Origin: a virus
Reading direction: 5' to 3' (one strand)
Length of the DNA stretch: 35,563 nt
Virus record (IMG/VR): IMGVR_UViG_3300025154_000269
Span: 1-35,563 of that record
Shown: positions 15,658 to 23,652 of the stretch, one piece after another
How positions within the stretch are numbered: position 1 is the first letter of the stretch
How the letters are laid out: each line of letters starts with the position of its first letter
Notes under the pieces: model-generated
Databases searched by the model: none
The model's input: only the letters and a program-made list of their open reading frames with translations
Told to the model about the DNA's origin: nothing
Translations under genes and position numbers: made by a program

Positions 15658-15697
15658 TATAATACAGTAACAAATAATTAATACTATTATAATACAG
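15658..15697 (+). promoter_or_regulatory. Two TATAATACAG -10-like elements
   Basis: TATAATACAG occurs at 15,658-15,667 and 15,688-15,697, and a third copy lies at 14,937-14,946. Each contains a consensus -10. Good -35 boxes are not clear. They probably start the right arm about 190 nt before its first gene. Confidence 0.45.
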
Positions 15698-15828
15698 ATT
15701 GACATTATCAATCATGTCCAATCATAATCTATCATATCCAAAACAATATCACACTATCAGTATAAACAAATAATAAAATATCATAAATCCTTAAATAAAA
15801 TAAAGGTATATCACTAACCAATCACGAA

Positions 15829-15847
15829 TATACTACATAGTAGTATA
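15829..15847. promoter_or_regulatory. 8-bp palindrome before the first right-arm gene
   Basis: TATACTAC-ATA-GTAGTATA, 19 nt upstream of the ribosome binding site of 15,882. It could be an operator or a leader hairpin. Confidence 0.45.
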
Positions 15848-15881
15848 AAAACAATTTAAATCAAAAGGAGAGTGCTAAAAC

Positions 15882-16226
15882 ATGTTGAATACTTTAAAAT
15901 CCTACTCAGTATATGGTATCCGTGTTAACGCTGATGATGAGTCCTACAACATTGGAGATACATGTCGCTATAGTTATGAGTGGGATTATGAAAATGATTG
16001 TAGCACCTACAATACAGATACACCTATTAAACTGCCTGGAACATGCTCCTTACACTTAGTAATATATGAAGACACAACTAACACTGAGTTAATAAATAAA
16101 ATTAATGAAATCAAAAATAAATATGCAGGAGAACAAATAGTTATTATTGGTGGCTATGATTATGAATACGGATCTGATGACAACGAAATAATCATAGAAG
16201 ATGCTGAAGTATTACTTATAGCGTAA
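15882..16226 (+). CDS. Unknown acidic protein, first gene of the right arm
   Basis: A 114-residue protein with AAAAGGAG before ATG. It is acidic and tyrosine-rich (DTCRYSYEWDYENDCSTYN), followed by an alpha/beta part (SLHLVIYEDTTNTELINKINEIKNKYAGEQIVIIGGYDYEYG) that ends in a strand (AEVLLIA). The C-terminal half resembles a small ferredoxin-like fold, but this is only by eye. The position suggests early expression. Function unknown. Confidence 0.7.
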   Translation: MLNTLKSYSVYGIRVNADDESYNIGDTCRYSYEWDYENDCSTYNTDTPIKLPGTCSLHLVIYEDTTNTELINKINEIKNKYAGEQIVIIGGYDYEYGSDDNEIIIEDAEVLLIA

Positions 16227-16261
16227 ATAAATATACTATGTTAGGTGTACATTAACACTGT

Positions 16262-16291
16262 TTGCTATTGTATACCGATAGATAGTATAAT
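16262..16291 (+). promoter_or_regulatory. Promoter of the 16,341 gene
   Basis: TTGCTA (16,262-16,267), 18-nt spacer, TATAAT (16,286-16,291). The transcript would have a leader of about 43 nt containing a short GCGG/CCGC dyad. Confidence 0.65.
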
Positions 16292-16340
16292 TAATGCTAT
16301 CATATTAAAAAGCGGAGATCCCGCAAAAGGAGTTTTTAAA

Positions 16341-17057
16341 ATGACTAACACAGAAATGATCAAAAAATTTGAACTCAAGGTTATAACACAGAACGAAAAA
16401 GAAGGTCTTAAGGTTGGTTTTGGAAAACCTACTACTTCAGAAATCGAGTTTATTAAAGCTAACAAAACGGAGATTATTTTCGAAATCAAACTCCAAAATG
16501 AAAAAGAACTTCTGGAAAAACTCAACAAAGATATCCCATATACTCTAAATGATTCGACATCATACGGAATTTATAATGGTATTTCCGAATTCGAAATTGG
16601 GGAAATAATAACAGATATCAAATCAAAACTTGGTTTTAAGAAATACTTAGAGCACTCCAAAATTGCAAAAACCTTAACCAAAGACCCTGAAATCGAACAA
16701 ATAGCCATTAATAATTATCAACCGGATTCTGAAAGTAAAAATTGGAACGATGAATATCGTACTTGGTTTAGGTCGGCAGTTGAGAAAAAGACTGCTCCCG
16801 GTAAAGGATTTATTTCTAATCAAATTATTAGAGAAAAAATAACAAATATCGTTTTAGGTATTATGGACAAAGAACAGGGAAAAGAAAATGCAGAATTACA
16901 AATCTTTGCTAAAGCAAAACAAACAGGAGTAAAGCAAGTCTTAAAATCATACATGACAGAATGTAATGATCCTAATGAAGAATGTAGTCAAGATCATGTA
17001 GTAATTTATGCTATGCCGAACGGCACAAAAAAGACTGAACGGATGCATACTTGGTAA
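16341..17057 (+). CDS. Unknown 238-residue phage protein
   Basis: I start at ATG 16341 (MTNTEMIKKFELKV) because AAAAGGAG precedes it; upstream in-frame starts overlap the promoter. The protein is lysine-rich and soluble. Its first half (KVITQNEKEGLKVGFGKPTTSEIEFIKANK) looks alpha/beta and its second half mostly helical. Near the end are CNDPNEEC and HVVIYAMPNGTKKTERMHTW. No family recognised. It forms its own transcription unit with promoter and terminator. Confidence 0.7.
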   Translation: MTNTEMIKKFELKVITQNEKEGLKVGFGKPTTSEIEFIKANKTEIIFEIKLQNEKELLEKLNKDIPYTLNDSTSYGIYNGISEFEIGEIITDIKSKLGFKKYLEHSKIAKTLTKDPEIEQIAINNYQPDSESKNWNDEYRTWFRSAVEKKTAPGKGFISNQIIREKITNIVLGIMDKEQGKENAELQIFAKAKQTGVKQVLKSYMTECNDPNEECSQDHVVIYAMPNGTKKTERMHTW

Positions 17058-17110
17058 ACTTATTAATATTCCATAATGGGATAATAATTGGAAATCTCAT
17101 CAGGTAGTTT

Positions 17111-17142
17111 AGGACTTGTTGATTATAAGTCCTTTTCTTTTT
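17111..17142 (+). terminator. Intrinsic terminator
   Basis: AGGACTT/AAGTCCT stem (17,111-17,117 / 17,127-17,133) followed by TTTCTTTTT. Confidence 0.8.
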
Positions 17143-17456
17143 GTCATTTTTAGCATAACAGAATTAGTATAACAGATCATGGTATATGGTTGTAGAATCA
17201 AACTATATTCCATTTTTACTACTCTATTTTTATCCCTGTTACAATCTTACCATTAACACTATTAAACCTCTTATATCGCGTCCTATGTCCTCTCATAGCA
17301 TTTTATTAACCTTCTATTCTCTGTACTATTTTTATCCTATATAATAGGAAACAATAATCCTAACAAACCTCTAAATACCTCTAAACCCACTAGACATAAC
17401 CCTCTATAAATGTTAAAATAAATAAACAAATTGAATTAATAAAGGAGTGTTTACTA
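17143..17456. other. G-poor intergenic spacer
   Basis: About 310 nt without a gene. It is rich in CCT/ACC strings with very few G. A GTTAAAATAAATAAA box at 17,412-17,426 matches the box seen in front of other units. No clear -35/-10 pair. Confidence 0.5.
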
Positions 17457-18110
17457 ATGATGATTCAAGAATTTATCTCCCTCACAAACCTTTCTGTATC
17501 CTATGATGAATACACTAACACCATTGAACCTAAATACATGACTAGCACATTAGATAAGCAAGATTTTTGCAAACGATACATAAACATAAACACAACTAAT
17601 ATAAAGCCTCTTGCAAAAGAACTCAAAGAAATTAAAGAAGCTATCAAGGATTTCAAAGGCAATCGTAGTTTTGCCAAAAGAGAAGAAAAGAAAATCCTTG
17701 AAAACCACAAAGAAAAACTAAAAGAATATAACTCCCAAAATTGGGTAGACAGAAACTTTATCAAGACTCTAGAATATAACCTGAATGTAAGCATCTATAA
17801 ACTCTACGAAATGTATGGTAATGACGCAACTATCCAAATTATCTACAATGATGGCACTGAATGCAACGTAACAGGAACAGAAATTGTTACAGGGGAAATA
17901 ACTCCTAAATTACAGCAAATTGCATATGCAAGTTATCAAGACGGATACATCATATACGATACCTTATCAGGTAACTTAGATACTAAATGGGATATAGAAA
18001 TAGAAGGAGAAAAAGAAACTGACTGGGACGCAAGGGAAGAATACTTTGATCAAGTAGAAATCAAGTTCGGCACTAAATGGGGAATCAAACATAATAATAC
18101 GCCAATTTAA
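17457..18110 (+). CDS. Unknown 217-residue protein
   Basis: AAAGGAG lies before ATG. Residues of about 55-110 are highly charged and helical (KELKEIKEAIKDFKGNRSFAKREEKKILENHKEKLKEY), a probable coiled coil. A C-terminal beta-like part follows (TIQIIYNDGTECNVTGTEIVTGEITPKLQQIAYASYQDG) and an acidic end. No enzyme motif. It is a monocistronic unit closed by a terminator that overlaps the stop. Confidence 0.7.
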   Translation: MMIQEFISLTNLSVSYDEYTNTIEPKYMTSTLDKQDFCKRYININTTNIKPLAKELKEIKEAIKDFKGNRSFAKREEKKILENHKEKLKEYNSQNWVDRNFIKTLEYNLNVSIYKLYEMYGNDATIQIIYNDGTECNVTGTEIVTGEITPKLQQIAYASYQDGYIIYDTLSGNLDTKWDIEIEGEKETDWDAREEYFDQVEIKFGTKWGIKHNNTPI

Positions 18111-18140
18111 AGCAGATTAAAACCTGCTTTTTCTTTTTGC
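18109..18140 (+). terminator. Intrinsic terminator overlapping the stop codon
   Basis: AAAGCAG/CTGCTTT stem with an 8-nt loop, then TTCTTTTT. Confidence 0.82.
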
Positions 18141-18230
18141 CTACAATCTATCCATTCTTACTATTAAACCTCTTAAACCCCTATTCTAAAGCCTTACACA
18201 GAAGCAATAAATTTTACAAATCCATAACTA

Positions 18231-18282
18231 TAAAAATAAATATTATCACAAATGGTTTTCTCTATTGTTTCTGTGATATACT
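18231..18282 (+). promoter_or_regulatory. Promoter with upstream A/T box
   Basis: The box TAAAAATAAATATTATC (18,231-18,247) precedes TGGTTT (18,253-18,258), an 18-nt spacer and an extended -10 TGATATACT (18,274-18,282). The promoter of the 20,062 gene has the same layout. Confidence 0.65.
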
Positions 18283-18323
18283 ATAGGAAATCCACTAATT
18301 AAATTTAAAGGAGTGCGGAAAAA

Positions 18324-18605
18324 ATGAGTAAAAACCAATGGTATGTACATACTGAGGGTTCAATTGGTTATGTTCGCCACAATCTAATCCAATATACACC
18401 AACTAAACAAGATGCTGAAAAACTACTAAAACAAGTAAAGAAAATTGATAAACTATGTTATGTTGACTTTGTTTGGAAATCAGATTTGCATCTTCCATTT
18501 TCTAAACTTCACGGAAAAACACCTATAAAAGTTGAAAGCATAATGGATGTATTAATTCCACTAATTGAAAATGATTTAAGATCATGGAATAAAGCATTAG
18601 TTTAG
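18324..18605 (+). CDS. Unknown small protein
   Basis: A 93-residue basic protein; AAAGGAG precedes ATG. Sequence features are an aromatic start (NQWYVHTEGSIGYVRHNL), a helix (TKQDAEKLLKQVKKIDKL) and a closing helix (SIMDVLIPLIENDLRSWNKAL). Monocistronic, with its own promoter and terminator. Function unknown. Confidence 0.65.
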   Translation: MSKNQWYVHTEGSIGYVRHNLIQYTPTKQDAEKLLKQVKKIDKLCYVDFVWKSDLHLPFSKLHGKTPIKVESIMDVLIPLIENDLRSWNKALV

Positions 18606-18636
18606 AGTAGTAAAAAATACTACTCTTTTTTCTTTG
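18604..18636 (+). terminator. Intrinsic terminator
   Basis: AGAGTAGTA/TACTACTCT 9-bp stem, A5 loop, then a T-rich tail; overlaps the stop codon of 18,324-18,605. Confidence 0.88.
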
Positions 18637-18766
18637 CCTATGTTTTGTCTATACTCCTTCCATATCCCTCTATAATCCTTTCAGACCTTCCACAATGCCA
18701 TATAAGCCCTCAGATATCAAATCTAATACAAATACACCACTAAAGCAGTAATAAGGCCACAAACAA

Positions 18767-18823
18767 TGTAAAATAATTATTTATGTTTTTGCTATTGTAA
18801 TTGCGCTATATTTTTAGTACAAT
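18767..18823 (+). promoter_or_regulatory. Promoter with A/T box
   Basis: TGTAAAATAATTAT (18,767-18,780), then TTGTAA (18,795-18,800), 17-nt spacer, TACAAT (18,818-18,823). Confidence 0.65.
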
Positions 18824-18857
18824 ACATATATAAAATAAATTATTGGAGGTTTTAAAT

Positions 18858-19106
18858 ATGTCGCTATCTTATAAAATTAAATCTCTTCCAGAAGCTGAAA
18901 AAACCATTTTTATGTCTATGCTAAATAAATGCCTAAAAATTCGTTCCCTATGGTGCAAATCATTACTCGACAAAACGAAAACTAATAGCCAGTGTGAGTT
19001 TGCACAAAGCAAATTTATCCAAGCAGAAAAAGCACTAAAGGAAAAATTTAATTATCTACACCTAGACAATTTTGATTTAGAAACCATAAAATATTGCAGT
19101 ATCTAA
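18858..19106 (+). CDS. Unknown small helical protein
   Basis: An 82-residue protein starting MSLSYKIKSLPEAEK at ATG 18858, after TTGGAGG. Nearly all helical; two or three amphipathic helices (FMSMLNKCLKIRSLWCKSLLDK, FIQAEKALKEKFNYL). Could be a small adaptor or regulator; no family. It shares a transcript start with, and is separated by a terminator from, 19,168. Confidence 0.65.
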   Translation: MSLSYKIKSLPEAEKTIFMSMLNKCLKIRSLWCKSLLDKTKTNSQCEFAQSKFIQAEKALKEKFNYLHLDNFDLETIKYCSI

Positions 19107-19136
19107 AAGGAGTAGAAATACTTCTTTCTTTTTTCT
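19107..19136 (+). terminator. Intrinsic terminator
   Basis: AAGGAGTA/TACTTCTT stem with a GAAA loop directly after the stop codon, followed by TCTTTTTTC. Confidence 0.8.
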
Positions 19137-19167
19137 AAAATAAACAATAAAGGAGCACGGATCACAT

Positions 19168-19350
19168 ATGGCAAGTGAACAAACTTTAAAAGCAATCCAG
19201 TCCTTTTATGTTGACGGATATCTAGCAGTAGACTTTAAATTATTTGGTGTACCTCAGACCACAGAAGAAGCGGAAATCTGGATGTCCAAATATCAAAGAA
19301 TCAGAAATCAAATATTTGAGTACAATCAAACTGAGGAATCTAAAATATAG
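19168..19350 (+). CDS. Unknown 60-residue protein
   Basis: AAAGGAG precedes ATG. The protein (MASEQTLKAIQSFYVDGYLAVD...) is helical with an acidic end. No separate promoter is obvious in the 30 nt before it, so it may depend on read-through of the preceding terminator. Function unknown. Confidence 0.6.
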   Translation: MASEQTLKAIQSFYVDGYLAVDFKLFGVPQTTEEAEIWMSKYQRIRNQIFEYNQTEESKI

Positions 19351-19366
19351 ATTCCTTTTTCTTTTT
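19334..19366 (+). terminator. Intrinsic terminator overlapping the end of the gene
   Basis: AGGAATCTA/TAGATTCCT 9-bp stem with the stop codon of 19,168-19,350 in it, then TTTTCTTTTT. Confidence 0.88.
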
Positions 19367-19373
19367 CCTAAAT

Positions 19374-19421
19374 GTTAAAATAATATTAGACATTGAGTCA
19401 GATAAATGATATTATAGGTTA
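19374..19421 (+). promoter_or_regulatory. Probable promoter with A/T box
   Basis: GTTAAAATAATATTA (19,374-19,388) precedes an extended -10 TGATATTAT at about 19,408-19,416. The -35 is weak. Confidence 0.5.
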
Positions 19422-19453
19422 TCAGATTAATTACATAAGGAGTTGAGCCACAA

Positions 19454-19807
19454 ATGGAATTTATAAAGGTAAAAGACATTACTAAATTAGTTCATGAAGT
19501 GCAGGAAATCGGTTACATACAAACTGAACGCAATAAAGAAGGAAAGGCAACAGGTTATAAAATTCGATTCTACGCTAAAATTTGGGGTTATGATTACGGA
19601 GATTATACAAAGACGTATAAAAATGCTTTGAAAATTGCTGAAAGGAATTACACGCAAATGCTAGAGGGGATCGGCAAAAATAAATTTTACAATCAAGAAT
19701 TAGATATGTGGTTTCCGAATAAAGAAAAATGTGATAAATATAATGATGGAAATATAGTAGCAGAAGAGAGAAGAAAGGAAGTATTAAAAAGGACTGAAGG
19801 AGCTTGA
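19454..19807 (+). CDS. Unknown 117-residue protein
   Basis: AAGGAG precedes ATG. Basic and lysine/tyrosine-rich; the segment IQTERNKEGKATGYKIRFYAKIWGYDYGDYTKTYKNALKIAE suggests a three-stranded sheet followed by a helix, as in small DNA-binding domains such as integrase-type arm-binding or AP2-like folds. That is by eye only. The terminator overlaps its 3' end. Confidence 0.65.
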   Translation: MEFIKVKDITKLVHEVQEIGYIQTERNKEGKATGYKIRFYAKIWGYDYGDYTKTYKNALKIAERNYTQMLEGIGKNKFYNQELDMWFPNKEKCDKYNDGNIVAEERRKEVLKRTEGA

Positions 19808-19827
19808 AAGAGCTTCTTTTCTTTTTG
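19797..19827 (+). terminator. Intrinsic terminator
   Basis: AAGGAGCT/AGCTTCTT 8-bp stem, 6-nt loop, T-rich tail; includes the stop of the preceding gene. Confidence 0.85.
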
Positions 19828-19975
19828 CTATACATTATACCATTTACTAATCTAAAAGCCTTAAATAACCCTTTCTGGCCTTATCAATGCTATCCGGATA
19901 ATCTTGCTATACTCACATTCTTAATTCAATATTTTACTTTCAAACTCTTGTTTTATCTTATTTGATTATATAAAG

Positions 19976-20027
19976 TGTAAAATAATTTTATTTAATATGG
20001 TTTTTTGTATTGTTTTTATGGTATAAT
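19976..20027 (+). promoter_or_regulatory. Promoter with A/T box and extended -10
   Basis: TGTAAAATAATTTTAT (19,976-19,991), TGGTTT (19,998-20,003), 18-nt spacer, TGGTATAAT (-10 at 20,022-20,027). Confidence 0.72.
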
Positions 20028-20061
20028 AAATTAGAAAATTAAATATAAGGAAGTGTTGAAC

Positions 20062-20322
20062 ATGCGAGAGAAAAATCAAGACAAAGTTTACCATTGCGCA
20101 AAGATTAAAACTGCAATATCTCACGCCATTAAAGACGGAATTATAAATGTTGCTGAAGACTTTGGAAGTCAAGAAGAATTAAACGAATGCATACAAGTAG
20201 CAGAAGAGAAAGGGAACTACAGAGATTACTGGTGCGACAAAGAAAACAATACATACTTTAGGTTCCAAATCGAACAAAACGATGATACAATCTATATAGA
20301 TTTAGGGTATAGAATTAATTAG
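20062..20322 (+). CDS. Unknown small acidic protein
   Basis: An 86-residue protein; I use ATG 20062 after AAGGAAG. Sequence: a helical first part (KIKTAISHAIKDGIINVAEDFGSQEELNECIQVAEEK) and a beta-hairpin-like end (TYFRFQIEQNDDTIYIDLGYRIN). Function unknown. Its own promoter and terminator flank it. Confidence 0.65.
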   Translation: MREKNQDKVYHCAKIKTAISHAIKDGIINVAEDFGSQEELNECIQVAEEKGNYRDYWCDKENNTYFRFQIEQNDDTIYIDLGYRIN

Positions 20323-20349
20323 AGAACTTTAAATAGTTCTCTTTTCTCA
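20321..20349 (+). terminator. Intrinsic terminator
   Basis: AGAGAACT/AGTTCTCT 8-bp stem with a 6-nt loop beginning in the stop codon, then TTTCTC. Confidence 0.85.
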
Positions 20350-20374
20350 ATTTATAAAAGGAGGTGAATAAAAA

Positions 20375-20539
20375 ATGAATCCTGAACTATCCGAGGACAC
20401 CAGAGCAACAACCATAATAATATCTAATAAATCCTATGATTTACACATAATAAATGACTTATATTACATTTGCACTCATGGGACACACCAGATCATAAAA
20501 ATAATGACCGAAAAAGAATATAATGATATTAACATCTAG
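20375..20539 (+). CDS. Unknown 54-residue protein
   Basis: AAGGAGG, 8 nt, then ATG. The protein (MNPELSEDTRATTIIISNKSYDLHIINDLYYI...) is beta-like. It lies 26 nt after the preceding terminator without an obvious promoter, so it probably relies on read-through. A terminator overlaps its stop. Confidence 0.6.
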   Translation: MNPELSEDTRATTIIISNKSYDLHIINDLYYICTHGTHQIIKIMTEKEYNDINI

Positions 20540-20561
20540 GACTGAATAAGTCCTTTTTGTT
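20538..20561 (+). terminator. Intrinsic terminator
   Basis: AGGACT/AGTCCT stem, GAATA loop, then TTTTTGTTTG. Confidence 0.82.
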
Positions 20562-20748
20562 TGCTTTTCTCTGTCCACGTAGGAAATACATTTTTAATAA
20601 ATGTCCTTATACGGTGTACCAACCCCCAAAACTTTGTACGCTTGTGAAAATATATAATCCTTTTCCACCAAATGCCCATTTTAATGGAATACTGGGACCA
20701 AGAAACGCAATAAAACAAGATATAATTATTGTGTTTATATCATTTCTG

Positions 20749-20757
20749 TGATATTAT
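20749..20757 (+). promoter_or_regulatory. Extended -10 promoter
   Basis: TGATATTAT with a T-rich upstream region; no good -35. It is 32 nt before the 20,789 gene. Confidence 0.5.
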
Positions 20758-20788
20758 TAGTTAACATATTTAAGGAGGTTTTCACCCC

Positions 20789-21325
20789 ATGAAGGTTTTA
20801 AAACTTGAATCGCTCCAAACTGAATTTGCAGGGACAATCACAAAAAATGGAGCCAAGTATGACGTTACATATCCTAATAGTACTAAAGTATTTTCCTTTA
20901 AATGCAATCTCAAAGCATTAGCGGAAAGATTACATATTCAAATTGCCGATGTCGATCTAGCAGATAAAAATGTCTATACCGAAAAGTATGATAAAGTGGA
21001 AATTGCAAGACAAAATAATGAAATGGCTTGGAATTTAGTAATCAGTAACAGGGATAAAATTCCACAATTGATTAAAGAGCTTGCAGTATTCGCGCAAACT
21101 CAAGACAAAGATACGGTTTTAAAAAATAGCTCATCTATATTGTTTGCGGATATAAACATAAAAAAGCAAACTATCGAATTTATTACTTTTGTTTCTATCG
21201 GTCACGAAGAACTAAAGAAAAAAGCGAATCATTATTACTGGGAAGTTTGCACCTTGTCAAATGGTAGGGTTGCAGGGAATTTAGACAATTTAATAAATAG
21301 AGTATTAAGGGAATTTGGAGCCTGA
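20789..21325 (+). CDS. Unknown 178-residue protein
   Basis: AAGGAGG precedes ATG. The start (MKVLKLESLQTEFAGTITKNGAKYDVTYPNS) looks like a beta barrel or small sheet; helices follow, then a beta strand (ADINIKKQTIEFITFVSIG) and a helical end. Cytoplasmic. No motif recognised. Its neighbour downstream, with a cysteine pair, may be functionally linked, but there is no direct evidence. Confidence 0.65.
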   Translation: MKVLKLESLQTEFAGTITKNGAKYDVTYPNSTKVFSFKCNLKALAERLHIQIADVDLADKNVYTEKYDKVEIARQNNEMAWNLVISNRDKIPQLIKELAVFAQTQDKDTVLKNSSSILFADINIKKQTIEFITFVSIGHEELKKKANHYYWEVCTLSNGRVAGNLDNLINRVLREFGA

Positions 21326-21344
21326 AAAGGCTCTTTTATTTTTG
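21318..21344 (+). terminator. Intrinsic terminator
   Basis: GAGCCT/AGGCTC stem with a GAAA-type loop overlapping the stop, then TTTTATTTTTG. Confidence 0.85.
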
Positions 21345-21483
21345 TTCCAAATACTAGGAAACCTATATTGTATAGGGTATCATATATCCCTTAGAACGTC
21401 ATAATTGGCACTCTAAGGGTTTTATATTGTTTCTGCTATTAATCCTACTAATAGCAAAACATAACCCTTTAAACCTCAGTAAA

Positions 21484-21536
21484 CATAAAAATAATTTTAT
21501 CAGACATGACTATTTTTATTAATTATGTGCTATAAT
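21484..21536 (+). promoter_or_regulatory. Promoter with A/T box and extended -10
   Basis: CATAAAAATAATTTTAT (21,484-21,500) and TGCTATAAT (-10 at 21,531-21,536). Confidence 0.7.
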
Positions 21537-21573
21537 ATTAATATCAGATACATATTAAGAGGAGGTTTTTGAA

Positions 21574-22776
21574 ATGGCTGAATTTAAAATTTATTCCATT
21601 CCTGAAATGAACTTTCCCGAACTCGAAACCAAACTTGCTAAACTTAACAAAAAGGCTGTAAAACTAAATTGCGAACCGATTGTGTTAACTTTAGTTGGTA
21701 CAGTGGATCTTAAAATTTCCGTTCCTTGGTCAAATTATCCAGTCTTAGTAAGACATAATCAAATCACTATTTCCGGTGTAGCTCCAATTATTGCAGGATG
21801 GGAGTTAATCGCAAGTTGCGAAGGATTTGAAAATGGAACATTAATTAAGTCAATCCCTGAAAAGGAATATCCTGAAAAGTATCGTCAAATGTTAGTTTGC
21901 GAACATTGCAACAGTGACCGCAACAGAAAATATACCTTTATTGTGCGGAACGTAGAAACTAATGAATACAAAATGGTAGGAAAATCATGTTTAAAAGACT
22001 TTTTGGGCCATGCAGATCCAAATTTTTACGCTCGGATGTTGGAATATCTTGCAGAGTTTGAAGAAAGGGAATACAGTGAAATCCCTTTTGGATACAAGTC
22101 AAGGATTGAAACAGAAAACTATTTAACCTTTGTAGCAGCCTGTATCCGTGAAAATGGATGGTTATCCAGAACTAAAGCAAAGGAAGAAGAGGAAGGAGGA
22201 ATATCAACCGCAGACTATGCAGAAATATCAATGGAGAATTTTGGAAAGATAGTCACGGATTACAGAGGAAATATTATAGAATACCCAATCCCAACTGAAC
22301 ACGACAAAGAATTAGCAAAAAAATCTCTGCAATGGGCCAAGGAATTAACAGACTTGAAAAACGATTACCTTTACAATATCAACCTTCTTGCTCATGAATC
22401 CTCAATAACTCACAAGGAATTAGGTTTTGTTGCTTCAATCGTTTCAAGTTTCACCAGACAAATGGAAAGGGAAATCATAAACGAGCAGAAGGAAACGGCA
22501 CAAAAACAAGAATTAATATCTCAGTATATCGGCAGTATCGGCGAAAAAATCCAAACAGAGCTAACCTATATCAATTCATTCAGTTTTGAAACACAATGGG
22601 GAGCAGGACACATACACAAATTCTTAGATACAGAAGGAAATGTTTTTATCTGGAAATCATCGAAATATATTGAAGTGGATCAAGGTCAATTAGTTAAAAT
22701 CAAAGGCACAATAAAAGATCACAGCGAATACGCCGGAGCAAAGCAAACAATACTCACAAGATGTAAAATTGCTTGA
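21574..22776 (+). CDS. Large conserved-looking phage/plasmid protein with cysteine motif
   Basis: A 400-residue protein; GAGGAGG precedes ATG. After an alpha/beta N-terminal part, CEHC (109-112) is followed by RNRKYTFIVRN and GKSCLKDFLG (136-145). This cysteine-plus-GxxCLxDFLG arrangement occurs in a family of unknown function found on phages and large plasmids. The middle is helical and acidic. The last 80 residues (GAGHIHKFLDTEGNVFIWKSSKYI... LVKIKGTIKDHSEYAGAKQTILTRCKI) read like an OB-fold, suggesting single-stranded nucleic-acid binding. The largest gene of the single-gene array, so possibly its main product. Exact role unknown. Confidence 0.75.
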   Translation: MAEFKIYSIPEMNFPELETKLAKLNKKAVKLNCEPIVLTLVGTVDLKISVPWSNYPVLVRHNQITISGVAPIIAGWELIASCEGFENGTLIKSIPEKEYPEKYRQMLVCEHCNSDRNRKYTFIVRNVETNEYKMVGKSCLKDFLGHADPNFYARMLEYLAEFEEREYSEIPFGYKSRIETENYLTFVAACIRENGWLSRTKAKEEEEGGISTADYAEISMENFGKIVTDYRGNIIEYPIPTEHDKELAKKSLQWAKELTDLKNDYLYNINLLAHESSITHKELGFVASIVSSFTRQMEREIINEQKETAQKQELISQYIGSIGEKIQTELTYINSFSFETQWGAGHIHKFLDTEGNVFIWKSSKYIEVDQGQLVKIKGTIKDHSEYAGAKQTILTRCKIA

Positions 22777-22785
22777 AAGGATACT

Positions 22786-22819
22786 AAAGACTAGGCCACA
22801 AACCTAGTCTTTTCTTTTG
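22786..22819 (+). terminator. Intrinsic terminator
   Basis: AAAGACTAGG/CCTAGTCTTT 10-bp stem, then TCTTTTG. Confidence 0.88.
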
Positions 22820-23000
22820 CCTATAAATATAATATAAGAAGCCACCAGACGCGATATAAGCGGTCAGAACATCATATCTGATATAATCCTCTATCAACAT
22901 TATTCTACCCTTTAAAAATCCATTTTTATTGGGTATTTTGATTTTAAGAAGTGGGTTAGGAGTAGGGTTTTAGGGTTTATGTTTTATCGATTTTATTGAA

Positions 23001-23056
23001 TTGTAAAATAATTTTATAAAAATTGATTGACAAATTATATAAATTCATAGTAAAAT
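23001..23056 (+). promoter_or_regulatory. Promoter P1 with A/T box
   Basis: TTGTAAAATAATTTTATAAA (23,001-23,020), TTGACA (23,027-23,032), 18-nt spacer, TAAAAT (23,051-23,056). Confidence 0.7.
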
Positions 23057-23100
23057 GGATTGAACGGTAAATTTAATTAATAATCATTATTTATATAATC

Positions 23101-23141
23101 GTAAAATAATATCTTGACATACTCCTAAATTTGATTATAAT
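23101..23141 (+). promoter_or_regulatory. Promoter P2 with A/T box
   Basis: GTAAAATAATAT (23,101-23,112), TTGACA (23,114-23,119), 16-nt spacer, TATAAT (23,136-23,141). Confidence 0.75.
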
Positions 23142-23173
23142 TATAAGTAAGCATTAAAGGAGGTTTTTACATA

Positions 23174-23530
23174 ATGAATAAAACTGAAAAGGCAATTATC
23201 CTTAAGCAATATCACGATATGTTCTACGCTCAGTCAGTCCTAGAAATTGATAAGTCAGATTCTATTAGAGAATTTTCATTCTTGCTAAAATCTTTAGGAA
23301 TGACTAAAGAAAAATACGAAGTTGAAAATAAAATACTATCAGAAGAAAAAGGAATAACTGGCACAGCTAAAGAAATGTATTCTTTAATATTTGAATCATT
23401 CGCAAAATATAATTGTTATGTTAACTACGACTTAAAAGAAATTGATCTTTATTATGATTCGCTCGAATGGAAAATGACACAAGAAGAAAACAAATGCCAC
23501 AAAGCAAGAATAAGTTATCTGACCAACTAA
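23174..23530 (+). CDS. Unknown 118-residue helical protein
   Basis: AAGGAGG precedes ATG. The protein is mainly helical and acidic (MNKTEKAIILKQYHDMFYAQSVLEIDKSDSIREF...). No motif. It has two tandem promoters, so it may be strongly or doubly regulated; a terminator follows the stop directly. Confidence 0.65.
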   Translation: MNKTEKAIILKQYHDMFYAQSVLEIDKSDSIREFSFLLKSLGMTKEKYEVENKILSEEKGITGTAKEMYSLIFESFAKYNCYVNYDLKEIDLYYDSLEWKMTQEENKCHKARISYLTN

Positions 23531-23560
23531 AGGAGGGTAAACCTCCTATTTTCTTTATCT
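23531..23560 (+). terminator. Intrinsic terminator
   Basis: AGGAGG/CCTCCT stem with a GTAAA loop directly after the stop, then ATTTTCTTT. The stem itself looks like a ribosome binding site, but no start codon follows. Confidence 0.7.
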
Positions 23561-23652
23561 AATAGTGTTTTTACCTTTAATTAGTTTGAAGTCCTTAGAA
23601 GTGTCATTCTGAGCGTGTAACGCTAATATAATGTATAAAGGAGATGTTAAAT

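Larger units (their letters stand above)
22820..23173. other. Intergenic spacer with tandem promoters
   Basis: About 350 nt without a gene. The left half contains GATATAAGCGGTCAGAACATC-like sequence partly shared with the spacer at 18,690-18,720. The right half has A/T boxes at 23,001-23,020 and 23,101-23,112 and two promoters. Confidence 0.6.

Noticed and set aside
20557-20751. Rightward 64-residue open frame after the terminator at 20,538
   Set aside because: No ribosome binding site; overlaps the promoter region of the next gene.
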